From: Variimorphobacter saccharofermentans
GTDB lineage: Bacteria > Bacillota > Clostridia > Lachnospirales > Lachnospiraceae
Reading direction: 5' to 3'
NCBI RefSeq assembly: GCF_014174405.1
Contig: NZ_JACEGA010000001.1
Span: 3,140,501-3,204,500 of the forward strand
Length of the DNA: 64,000 nucleotides
Part shown: one piece after another, positions 38,285-45,914 of the stretch
Position numbering within the stretch: position 1 is the first letter of the stretch
Layout: every line of letters begins with the position of its first letter
Made by a program: the position numbers and the translations under genes
The notes under the pieces: model-generated
The model's input: only the letters and a program-made list of their open reading frames with translations
What the model was told of the DNA's origin: nothing
Databases searched by the model: none

Positions 38285-38303
38285 TTCGTTTTACATTTCG
38301 TTT
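38285..38303. promoter_or_regulatory. paired DeoR-type repeats at the transporter start site
   Basis: TTCGTTT occurs at 38285-38291 and 38297-38303, 12 bases apart, and the inverse AAACGAA at about 38422-38428 near the DeoR gene. Such repeats are common DeoR-family targets. The pair lies just downstream of the -10 of the chvE promoter, where a repressor would block transcription. Confidence 0.5.
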
Positions 38304-38319
38304 GTGTTTGTATGTTCAT

Positions 38320-38348
38320 ATAATAACACCATTGATTATAATTGTCAA
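38320..38348 (-). promoter_or_regulatory. promoter of the chvE-gguA-gguB operon
   Basis: TTGACA (38343-38348), a 17-base spacer and TATTAT (38320-38325) on the minus strand: close to the housekeeping consensus. The leader to the chvE start is about 150 bases. The rest of the 377-base divergent gap is A/T-rich and otherwise unremarkable. Confidence 0.7.
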
Positions 38349-38538
38349 CAACAAACACCTACCATTTTTAACTTTTGTTATGCATCTTTCACAATGCAAT
38401 TTTTACAGAAAGACAAATACGAAACGAAATATTACTAATTGTTTTTTTTATCAAAATCGTGTATTATTTTTATAATTAGATAGATTACTTATTAATAAGG
38501 ATATAATTTCTGACTACAGTACAAGATAGGGAAAACAT

Positions 38539-39312
38539 ATGTTTGCAATCGAAAGAATTCGAATAATTAAAAACTATTTAGTAAAAGACCATAAGGTTTC
38601 TGTAGCTAAGCTGAGTGAGTTACTCAATGTCACTGAGGTTACTATACGCCGTGATCTTGAGAAGCTTGAAAGTGAAGGCTTTCTTAAGCGCACCCATGGT
38701 GGCGCCGTTCTGATTGAACAGGACGATGAATCACTTTTGGATGACAGCGATGAAATCCAAGATGTTCTATTATATCAGGAAATTGCCGATACCGCATTCC
38801 ATTTAGTTAATGACGGTGATGCCATTATGCTGATTAATGGAACCGTGAATGCATATATCGCGAAAGCTTTAGCGAATCATAATAATCTGACTGTGGTTAC
38901 AAATGATATACAAATAGCAGCTGCTTTTTCTCATTCGCCCACAAATAACTTAATTCTCCTTGGTGGTGATTTGGAGGAAAATGCAGTATTTGGACAAATT
39001 ACAATAGATAATTTGAAAAATTTCTCATTCAATCATATATTCATTGAAATTGATGGACTCAGTGAATCCGTTGGTGTAACTGTATCCAGTACGAAAAAGG
39101 CTACATTAATTCATCAGGCGGTAAAGCTTGCCGAATCCGTAACTGTAGTCTGTCTTTCCAGATATTTTGGTACCAATGCCCTTTACCGCGTTGGTAAGAT
39201 TAATATTGCACATCGTGTATTGACTGATTCGAACCTTGAAGACAAGCATAAGAATTATATCTATAATTGCAACATTCCGCTATTTACATCCGTTGATGTT
39301 TATGAAAATTAG
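38539..39312 (+). CDS. DeoR family transcriptional regulator
   Basis: 257 residues. The N-terminal DeoR HTH reads VAKLSELLNVTEVTIRRDLE followed by the signature KRTHGGAVL (around residue 50). The C-terminal sensor domain has the phosphosugar-isomerase-like fold (MLINGTVNAYIAKAL, NLILLGGDLEENAVFG) that normally binds a phosphorylated sugar. Divergent from the ChvE-type operon, with TTCGTTT repeats between; likely its repressor. The ATPase gene follows after 21 bases and is surely co-transcribed. Confidence 0.9.
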   Translation: MFAIERIRIIKNYLVKDHKVSVAKLSELLNVTEVTIRRDLEKLESEGFLKRTHGGAVLIEQDDESLLDDSDEIQDVLLYQEIADTAFHLVNDGDAIMLINGTVNAYIAKALANHNNLTVVTNDIQIAAAFSHSPTNNLILLGGDLEENAVFGQITIDNLKNFSFNHIFIEIDGLSESVGVTVSSTKKATLIHQAVKLAESVTVVCLSRYFGTNALYRVGKINIAHRVLTDSNLEDKHKNYIYNCNIPLFTSVDVYEN

Positions 39313-39333
39313 CACTTTTTCAGGAGGTTCACA

Positions 39334-40845
39334 TTGAAAAGTCCATTACTTGAGTTAAAGAATATTAACCTTGAGATAGATAACTTCAGTATTAATAATG
39401 TTAGTCTCTCTCTTTATCCCGGTGAAATACATATGATTATGGGCGAAAATGGATCCGGAAAGAGTATACTGATGGAAATGATCAGCGGTCTGGTACAGCC
39501 TGATTCTGGAGAGATCTATTTCGAAGGTCAAATAGTGAAACCCAGAAGTCTTTCCTTTTATTCTTCAAGTGAACTTATTTTTATTCAGCAGCACACCACT
39601 CTTTTGGAGAATTTAAGCATTGCTGAAAATTTATATTTTCATAATCTACCCTTTAAAAACAAACTACTGAAGACCATAGATTTTGATAAGCTAAACAGAC
39701 AGTTTTACGATTTAATTCAAGAACTAAATCTTCCGATTAGTGCAACTGATACGGTAAGAACTCTTGGACTTGCTCAGCGGCAAATGATAGAATTTTGTAA
39801 GGCATATATCTCTGAAGCAAAGGTAGTTATTCTAGATGAACCTTCTGCCTCACTAACGCCAAGCGAACGCCAGCTTCTGTATACTATAGTGAATCGTATT
39901 AAAGCCAGAGGCGCGGGCATTTTCTACATTACACACCGAATAGATGATACCATGACAATAGGAGATCGTGTCTCGATTATTAAGAATGGGACTCTAGTGG
40001 GAACTAAGATTATTAAAGAATCCACCGAAGAAGAGATTATTCATTTATTGGTTGGAGTCCGTCTAAAGGAACGATATCCTAAAATGAACACTCAAAAAGG
40101 GAAAGTACTATTATCCGTATCCCATCTCGGCTTTGAGGATCGATTGCAAGATATTAATTTTCAATTAAGAGAGGGAGAAATCTTAGGTATTACAGGTCTG
40201 GCCGGTTCAGGCAGAACCTTATTATCCAACTGTTTGTTTGGTGCAGTCAAATATAATGGGCAAATCTGTATCAATGGTAAACCCGTCTATATAAGCAGTC
40301 CTAATGTAGCTATACGAAATGGTATCGCGCTAATGCCTGAGAATCGATTGGAAGACTCCATCTTTCAAGAGCTGGACACCAGTGAGAATGTTGCGTTTCC
40401 TTCACTAAAGCGATTTACCAAAAATCATATAATCAATTTTAATTTTCTGAAACAGACAGCGATTGATTATATTACAAAGATTAATATTCCGATGCTGAGA
40501 AGCAACAGTATTTTATCTTACAGTGAGGGTAGCCTTCAGAAAGCAATCTTTGCGAAATGGCTTATGATCCGGGCTAAAATATTCATACTGGATGAGCCTA
40601 CACGTGGTATAGATCTAGCAAGTAAAATAGATATCTATAATTTTATAAATGATATGACAAAGAAGAAAGCCGGTATTATATATATATCCTCTGATATTGA
40701 TGAGATTATGGGAATCTGTGACCGGGTTGCTGTTCTATCCGATAAGACACTAGTCTGTGATCTTCCGACCAATCTAACTACCCCTGAGGAAATAACAGCA
40801 ATACAAGCCCGTAGTAGAACTAACACCCATAAGCATCATGAATAG
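39334..40845 (+). CDS. orphan two-domain ABC ATPase (RbsA-like) with degenerate signatures
   Basis: 503 residues from a TTG start (AGGAGG six bases upstream). Two ABC domains as in CUT2 ATPases. Domain 1: Walker A GENGSGKS, degenerate signature TLGLAQRQMIEF, Walker B VVILDEPSASLT, His switch YITHRID. Domain 2: GLAGSGRTLL, then YSEGSLQKAIF where the family has LSGGNQQKV, and Walker [12 protein letters not shown]. No permease or binding protein follows, and it sits behind a DeoR repressor, divergent from a complete CUT2 system with its own ATPase. It may be a spare ATPase for that permease, serve a distant permease, or be a regulator. Confidence 0.85.
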   Translation: MKSPLLELKNINLEIDNFSINNVSLSLYPGEIHMIMGENGSGKSILMEMISGLVQPDSGEIYFEGQIVKPRSLSFYSSSELIFIQQHTTLLENLSIAENLYFHNLPFKNKLLKTIDFDKLNRQFYDLIQELNLPISATDTVRTLGLAQRQMIEFCKAYISEAKVVILDEPSASLTPSERQLLYTIVNRIKARGAGIFYITHRIDDTMTIGDRVSIIKNGTLVGTKIIKESTEEEIIHLLVGVRLKERYPKMNTQKGKVLLSVSHLGFEDRLQDINFQLREGEILGITGLAGSGRTLLSNCLFGAVKYNGQICINGKPVYISSPNVAIRNGIALMPENRLEDSIFQELDTSENVAFPSLKRFTKNHIINFNFLKQTAIDYITKINIPMLRSNSILSYSEGSLQKAIFAKWLMIRAKIFILDEPTRGIDLASKIDIYNFINDMTKKKAGIIYISSDIDEIMGICDRVAVLSDKTLVCDLPTNLTTPEEITAIQARSRTNTHKHHE

Positions 40846-40902
40846 TATTACGGGTATCATAAGCTATGTACAGTAATTTACCAAAGTGCTCTAATTATAA
40901 AT

Positions 40903-40954
40903 AAAAAGGAAGAATTGTATATACTGTTAATAGTTAATACATTTCTTCCTTTTT
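40903..40954. terminator. terminator of the DeoR-ATPase operon
   Basis: AAAAAGGAAGAA (40903-40914) pairs with TTCTTCCTTTTT (40943-40954), with inner GTAT/ATAC pairing; it ends in a T run on the plus strand and an equivalent run on the minus strand. Confidence 0.75.
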
Positions 40955-41066
40955 TATTTATTTCCTTTATGCCTGCTGTTTACTGATACCAACATACTAA
41001 AGCACTTATTCTGTCTCCGACTACTAGTACTCTTATGTATCGCTGCATAATTCGTCATGATATGAT

Positions 41067-41741
41067 TTATATCCATCCTTGCTTTTCCCAATAATCATGA
41101 TCCACTATATTCCACACCAATCCTTTTTGCATTTTTTTCATCATTTGAAAAAATAGTCTGAGCTTAACTCCCGGTCTTACATATCCCACTTTTTGATTTA
41201 TTTTCCAGCCTAAGTTCTTTACCTTCCTTGTTAGTTTCATTTTCTTCTTGTTCGCTATTTGATCCCACGAAAATGCAGACACTGCAAATGGAATCTGATA
41301 GGTCTTACCGACCGCCCACCAAAACAGTTGATTACGAATATCCTTGGTTGCTTTTGAAGCTCCCATGCCTGCAGTGGTTGAAATAGCCACTCCTATTTTA
41401 TTTTTCATATTTCCATTTGGTCTATGGGACATCCAGCGATAAGCCATATGATCAAAAAAGGATTTTAGTTGGCCGGTCATACCCATACAATAGTTAGGTG
41501 TATTTATTATAATGACATCAGCCTGATCAATTGCCTCAATGATGGGGGCCATCTGAGCGCGATGTGGGCACAGACTTTCATCTTTAAGGATGCAATTATA
41601 ACATCCAACACACTGCCCAATTCCATTTATATTAAACTCCCTCACATCTTCCTTGTTACAATCCAGCTCATCCAGAAGCATCTGTGTCAAATGGTAAGTA
41701 CTTCCCTTATGTGCCTGACCATGTACCACCGCTACTTTCAT
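41067..41741 (-). CDS. NAD(P)H-dependent FMN oxidoreductase, flavodoxin fold
   Basis: 224 residues. The flavodoxin-like N-terminus is KVAVVHGQAHKGSTYHLT, with the phosphate loop HKGST. A CVGCYNCILKDESLCPH segment near residue 50 is shared with iron-sulfur flavoprotein-like reductases, and NTPNYCMGMTGQLKSFFDHM is the usual flavin-contact block. The C-terminal 60 residues are basic. Cytosolic. It lies downstream of a TetR repressor in the same direction, with a hydrolase remnant between, so it probably belongs to that regulon. Substrate unknown. GGAGG precedes the ATG. Confidence 0.82.
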   Translation of the reverse strand: MKVAVVHGQAHKGSTYHLTQMLLDELDCNKEDVREFNINGIGQCVGCYNCILKDESLCPHRAQMAPIIEAIDQADVIIINTPNYCMGMTGQLKSFFDHMAYRWMSHRPNGNMKNKIGVAISTTAGMGASKATKDIRNQLFWWAVGKTYQIPFAVSAFSWDQIANKKKMKLTRKVKNLGWKINQKVGYVRPGVKLRLFFQMMKKMQKGLVWNIVDHDYWEKQGWI

Positions 41742-41817
41742 ATTAATCCTCCGTTCTTCGATACTTATAGATTTTGTACGTTATACTTCTATACTGACTC
41801 CATTCTAATACCTAATA

Positions 41818-41934
41818 TTACTGAATGAACTCCTCCACTGCCTTCTTAATCTCATCCTCATTTCCTGTCATAAGGTGGCCGCCCTTCTCGAAAATTTTCT
41901 TGGTACAGTTAGGGAAGCGATGGATTGTCCACTC
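41818..41934 (-). pseudogene. C-terminal remnant of an alpha/beta hydrolase gene
   Basis: Between the TetR and flavoprotein genes, a 38-codon minus-strand frame without a start codon reads as the end of an alpha/beta hydrolase: EWTIHRFPNCTKKIFEKGGH, then LMTGNEDEIKKAVEEFIQ and a stop. The GGH matches the catalytic-His region of that fold, and the following helix fits its C-terminus. In-frame TAG lies directly upstream and only about 34 bases remain before the TetR stop, so most of the gene has been deleted. Confidence 0.6.
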
Positions 41935-41968
41935 CTAATCATTCCTTCGAACATTACTTATCATTTGC

Positions 41969-42580
41969 TTAATATACATAGAGCTCTGTAAACTGCTTCA
42001 CGTGCTGGTCCAGTATTTGCAGTGCCTCTTCCTGCTTCTCAGGCTTTCGATCATACTTTGACAACAACAATAAAATCGGAGAATAAAAATGCAATGCTGC
42101 TACATATGGATCACATTCTACAAAATGTTTTTCTTTTACGAAACTTGCAAAAATAGTGGCCTCGTAGTCAATCGCATCCTGAAGAAACATTTTCTGATAG
42201 GTTTCACCTGCAATGGAATTTCTATATTGCTCTATGGTAACCATTCGTCGAAAAGGAGCTGCAAACTCATCATTTAAGAAATACAAGAATATTCCTCTTG
42301 CTATCATAACCAGGTTCTCCACAGAAATATCGGCAAACGCTTCTGCGATATGATCCATATCACCATCTGGCACTCGCATATTATCTCTCATCTGTTCGTA
42401 GCGAATTGCCATCTCCGAAAGCAGGCAGCTAAATATATCCTCCTTCCCTGAAAAGTGGTTATATATTGACGCTGCTTTAATTCCTACTTCCGCTGCGATA
42501 TCACGCATTGACACACCATCATAGCCTCTATCTGAAAACAGCATAAGCGCTTTCATCATAATTCGCTCCTTCGTTTCCAT
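41969..42580 (-). CDS. TetR family regulator
   Basis: 203 residues. The N-terminal HTH is typical: RGYDGVSMRDIAAEVGIKAA then SIYNHFSGKEDIF. The C-terminal ligand domain is variable and gives no hint of the effector. Two palindromes just upstream of the gene suggest autoregulation. AGGAGG precedes the ATG. Downstream lie a hydrolase remnant and a flavoprotein, a grouping usually concerned with small reactive or toxic compounds; that function is inference. Confidence 0.9.
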   Translation of the reverse strand: METKERIMMKALMLFSDRGYDGVSMRDIAAEVGIKAASIYNHFSGKEDIFSCLLSEMAIRYEQMRDNMRVPDGDMDHIAEAFADISVENLVMIARGIFLYFLNDEFAAPFRRMVTIEQYRNSIAGETYQKMFLQDAIDYEATIFASFVKEKHFVECDPYVAALHFYSPILLLLSKYDRKPEKQEEALQILDQHVKQFTELYVY

Positions 42581-42604
42581 GAAAAACCTCCTATCGAATA
42601 TACT

Positions 42605-42646
42605 ATACTAACAACTGTTAGTATGATTATAGCTAACGTACGTTAG
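42605..42646. promoter_or_regulatory. two palindromic operators upstream of tetR
   Basis: ATACTAACAACTGTTAGTAT (42605-42624; nine-base arms, two-base centre) and CTAACGTACGTTAG (42633-42646; perfect 14-base palindrome). Centres are 25 bases apart, and both share the core CTAAC...GTTAG. They lie 25-66 bases before the tetR start. Confidence 0.75.
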
Positions 42647-42701
42647 TTTGTCAACGATAAATTTTATCTTCTTGAAGCTTTGAAGAAGTTCTCTATATAG
42701 T

Positions 42702-42741
42702 AAAAAAGCATCCTAACCTTTGATTCTCTCCTCTATTAGGA
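42702..42741 (-). terminator. terminator of the M56-LCP gene
   Basis: TCCTAA (42711-42716) and TTAGGA (42736-42741) form a short stem followed on the minus strand by GC and six T. It is the only terminator-like element behind the M56-LCP gene. Confidence 0.5.
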
Positions 42742-42777
42742 TTACTTCGCAAGTTCGAATGCTTGTTTCTAATTTCA

Positions 42778-44781
42778 TTATTTATTGAAAGCTTGTTTTA
42801 ATACCTCGATATTGGCTTTAAGATCCGGTTCCAGGACGCTCATACCATCTTTTACATCCTGTGTATAGGAGCCTTCCACCGGAATTACGAAGGTATCTGT
42901 CTGAAATTCATTCTCTAATACTACTTTCAGGTATGACAAAAACTGCTCCGCACTTAAATCTGTTATCACATAGGGTAATACGTCTTTTAGTAACTTTGTT
43001 AGTTCCATAATATCCTGATTACTACATTCTTTGATTACAGTCATAAGCACACTCCGCAAACGAGCGGTACGCCCCACATCCTCCCTTTCTCCTTGCAGCG
43101 TCGGAACCTTACGTACCCGGACATAGCCAAGTGCCTGATTTCCATTCAACATTTGCTTTCCAGCCACCACAGTACGATATTTCTTATTGGATATATAGTT
43201 TGTCTTATTCAGATATTCTGCTTCCTTCCCTGATAACTCAACTTCTACACCACCAATGGAATCAATGATTTTCTCAAAGGCTTTCATATTAACCGTTACC
43301 GTATTATGAATGGTTAGATCAAAATTCGATTCGATGGTTTTTTTCATCAGCTCTGCTCCGCCAATTTGATATATGGAGCTTAACTTATCCTTTTCCCCAT
43401 TAGGTAGTTCTAAGTACATATCCCGCAAAAGCGAAATTAAGCTTATTTTTTTCGTCTCAGGATTCACACTTACAATCAGAATACTATCTGCACGAGCTTT
43501 GGTTTCCGTATCGTTTGCATCAATTCCCAGCACCAGAATATGCTGTGTGTCTTCCCACTGACTAACCGTATTGTCAGCGATATTACTGTTAATAACCTGT
43601 CTTTGATCGGAATTCGTATTAGTACTTACTACATTGCCCGGTTTATCCGTTATTCCTGCTTTGCTGACTTTCTCCTGACCAAACCACGAGAATACATTTC
43701 CCATAAGTACAATGAGACAAATCATTACTGCAACGAAACATATTCCTTTTTTCGTCGGTTTTGCATTCATTATTTGATGGAAGCGTTTCTTAACATGCTC
43801 TTTTTTACTGCTAAAATTAGTCGATAACAATACGGAATGATTCTTCATAGAGCTTGTCATTATTTTGAGTAAGGTCATACTATAATTTTCACGATATGTT
43901 CGATCTTCTCTCGCGATTAAGGTTTCATCACAATACAATTCCATATCGATATTCGCCAGATATACCATATAGTGAATGAGCGGATTGAACCAATGTAATG
44001 CATTTGCAATCAATAATATGATTTTATAAAGCAAATCCTGATGCTTATAGTGAATCAGTTCATGCTTTAGGATGAATTGATACTGCTCCTTTGTAAAATT
44101 CTCAATAGGTAATATAATACAAGGTTTTAGAAATCCGATTAGAATTGGTGTCGACAACTGGCTACTGGTCAGAATTCTAATGTTACGCTTTATGTTAAGC
44201 TCTGACTGAAGTTGATGAAATTGTTCCAATATATCCTGATTCTCAATAATATTACTCCATCTAAATAAATTTCTTTTGTAATGAGTATAGGCTAATACAT
44301 GATAGATCAGAAAAGCAATTGCACCTATTATCCAGATAATCGAAATCGTACCCATAACAGATTGAACCGGTACAGGATGTGACACAGACTTTAAGTTGCT
44401 TATTGTATTTTGTCTTCCTGGATTACCTGCTGGACGCATGGTTTCGATTTCTGTCCGATCTATAAATGATGTATCTACCGGCATGCTATCAGAGTTAAAA
44501 TCCATATTATCATTAATTGCCAGTGTGTTAGCTGAATGAGAAATATCATGATCCTCTGATTCTGCATTTGTAATGAGCTGATTCAGATTTATCGGTGCGG
44601 GGATGTCTATAATGTCAATCTTTATTGGTATTATCAGACGAAGACTGATTATAGCCCATATAATATATTTCCACTGCCTGGAATAGCTTTTATGAAACAG
44701 TTTATCAAGGACGGCAACAAATACTATGATAATGGAGCATATTATACTCAGTATTAATATAGTAAGAAAGAGATCATTCAT
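42778..44781 (-). CDS. BlaR1-type M56 metallopeptidase fused to a LytR-CpsA-Psr domain
   Basis: About 667 residues in one open frame. The N-terminal half is a BlaR1/MecR1-like membrane protease: hydrophobic spans near 5-25, 38-55, 130-150 and 335-352, zinc motif HELIH near residue 239, and downstream NPLIHYMVYLANIDMELYCD with the third zinc ligand. In BlaR1 the last span leads to a penicillin-binding sensor. Here, after a linker, residues about 408-660 are an LCP domain: HILVLGIDAND, RADSILIVSVNP, SLLRDMYLEL and QGEREDVGRTARLR, the blocks for polyprenyl-phosphate binding and glycopolymer transfer. The BlaI gene overlaps its start, so it is probably the protease that relieves BlaI repression. 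ATG 44781 has GGAGG at eight bases; 44787 is possible. Confidence 0.88.
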   Translation of the reverse strand: MNDLFLTILILSIICSIIIVFVAVLDKLFHKSYSRQWKYIIWAIISLRLIIPIKIDIIDIPAPINLNQLITNAESEDHDISHSANTLAINDNMDFNSDSMPVDTSFIDRTEIETMRPAGNPGRQNTISNLKSVSHPVPVQSVMGTISIIWIIGAIAFLIYHVLAYTHYKRNLFRWSNIIENQDILEQFHQLQSELNIKRNIRILTSSQLSTPILIGFLKPCIILPIENFTKEQYQFILKHELIHYKHQDLLYKIILLIANALHWFNPLIHYMVYLANIDMELYCDETLIAREDRTYRENYSMTLLKIMTSSMKNHSVLLSTNFSSKKEHVKKRFHQIMNAKPTKKGICFVAVMICLIVLMGNVFSWFGQEKVSKAGITDKPGNVVSTNTNSDQRQVINSNIADNTVSQWEDTQHILVLGIDANDTETKARADSILIVSVNPETKKISLISLLRDMYLELPNGEKDKLSSIYQIGGAELMKKTIESNFDLTIHNTVTVNMKAFEKIIDSIGGVEVELSGKEAEYLNKTNYISNKKYRTVVAGKQMLNGNQALGYVRVRKVPTLQGEREDVGRTARLRSVLMTVIKECSNQDIMELTKLLKDVLPYVITDLSAEQFLSYLKVVLENEFQTDTFVIPVEGSYTQDVKDGMSVLEPDLKANIEVLKQAFNK

Positions 44782-45175
44782 TTTCATCCCCTCCCTTCAC
44801 ATCCTTAATAATATGGATAATGTCATCAATATCCTCTTCTGTAATTGTTTGATCCTGCACCAAAGATGCGATTAGCTTTTTATATGAATTACTATAAAAT
44901 TGTTCCAGAAAGGTTTTTGTCTCTTTTAATAAATAGTCCTCTTTCTTAATTAATGGGGCATAATACTTAAATCTGCCTTTTTTAATTGTTTCAATAAATC
45001 CGCGTTCCTCCAGACGAGCTAGCAGTACCTGAACCGTAGAACGGGACCAATCCCTTTGCTCACAAACCATTTCTACAACCTTACCCGTTCCCACAGGACT
45101 TTGCTGCTCCCATATCACCTGCATAACGGTTAACTCGGAGTCAGGTAATCTTTCATAGATTTCCTTTCCTTTCAT
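44774..45175 (-). CDS. blaI: BlaI/MecI family repressor
   Basis: 133-residue winged-helix repressor. The N-terminal domain reads LPDSELTVMQVIWEQQSPV, then STVQVLLARLEERGFI as recognition helix and wing; the C-terminal helices dimerise. In the family it is cleaved or released when the partner M56 protease is activated. Here the partner is the overlapping M56-LCP gene downstream. Operator-like dyads of the expected type lie 45-95 bases upstream, so the pair is likely autoregulated; no beta-lactamase gene is adjacent. Confidence 0.92.
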   Translation of the reverse strand: MKGKEIYERLPDSELTVMQVIWEQQSPVGTGKVVEMVCEQRDWSRSTVQVLLARLEERGFIETIKKGRFKYYAPLIKKEDYLLKETKTFLEQFYSNSYKKLIASLVQDQTITEEDIDDIIHIIKDVKGGDENE

Positions 45176-45219
45176 AATCCATTCACCTCATTTCATAAAT
45201 ACTTTAAAGATAAAATAAC

Positions 45220-45269
45220 ATTTTCGTTGACAAATGTCAATATATTAAATGACATTTGTCAACGAAAAT
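45220..45269. promoter_or_regulatory. double BlaI operator in a perfect inverted repeat
   Basis: Arms of 20 bases, 45220-45239 and 45250-45269, are perfectly complementary around a ten-base A/T spacer. Each arm contains TTGACAAATGTCA or its reverse complement, itself a palindrome close to the TACA/TGTA dyads bound by BlaI/MecI. It lies upstream of blaI. Confidence 0.75.
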
Positions 45270-45309
45270 TATATAAATTTATTATCTGATAGGAAACCAC
45301 CTTCATAGC

Positions 45310-45370
45310 AAAGAAATACCTGCCTGAAAGATTTTAATTGTAATATAATCTTTCAGGCAGGTATTTCTTT
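45310..45370 (-). terminator. terminator after the ASCH-like gene
   Basis: Perfect 24-base arms, 45310-45333 and 45347-45370, with a 13-base A/T loop, about 80 bases past the stop. T-rich stem ends act as the tail. It shields the blaI promoter from read-through. Confidence 0.75.
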
Positions 45371-45447
45371 GTCATTATATTTACAAACCCATATCATTCT
45401 GATCAAGGGTTACTTAATTATATCTTATTATACTGGATAAAAATAAT

Positions 45448-45912
45448 TCAAAACCTGGACTTTTCATAATTATACGGTATGCTGGAGCCGACAACCACAT
45501 CCTCAATCTTCTCTAAGATGAGCCAATCATCCATATTATTCTGATGGTCGAATTCCAGTGGTGTAATCTCCATTACATCTTTAAATTCCACCAGACATAA
45601 GCATTTCTTACGCCATCTCTCCTTCTGCTTCGGTGAAAGGTTCAATTTACTTTGGTTGTCTTCCAGTATTTTTATGCTTTCCTCCTCCGTAAGCTTAACA
45701 TAATTATATACATTAGTAACGATGGCGGATGCTGTGATCTTACTCGTCCCCTTTTGCATAAAAAAGATTCGCTCTCCCTCAAAGACTCTGCTATGTGGTA
45801 TTTTTCTTCCTGCAGCGCCACGAACTATCATGGTTTTTGTGCCTGCCAAAATCTTGTCAAGGACTTTTTCTCCATTCCTTCCTTCATTATCGCAGTAAAC
45901 TAAATGTACCAT
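45448..45912 (-). CDS. ASCH/PUA-like domain protein
   Basis: About 154 residues, start ATG 45912 with GGAG upstream, two bases after the stop of the AraC-GyrI gene, so the two are co-transcribed. The first half (KVLDKILAGTKTMIVRGAAG, ERIFFMQKGTSKITASAIV) fits the ASCH beta-barrel: a lysine-rich strand entering the cleft and a conserved central strand. ASCH proteins include RNA-modification and nucleoside hydrolase members, so RNA or nucleoside binding is possible, but no catalytic set was recognised. The second half is helical and charged. Confidence 0.6.
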   Translation of the reverse strand: MVHLVYCDNEGRNGEKVLDKILAGTKTMIVRGAAGRKIPHSRVFEGERIFFMQKGTSKITASAIVTNVYNYVKLTEEESIKILEDNQSKLNLSPKQKERWRKKCLCLVEFKDVMEITPLEFDHQNNMDDWLILEKIEDVVVGSSIPYNYEKSRF

Positions 45913-45914
45913 AA

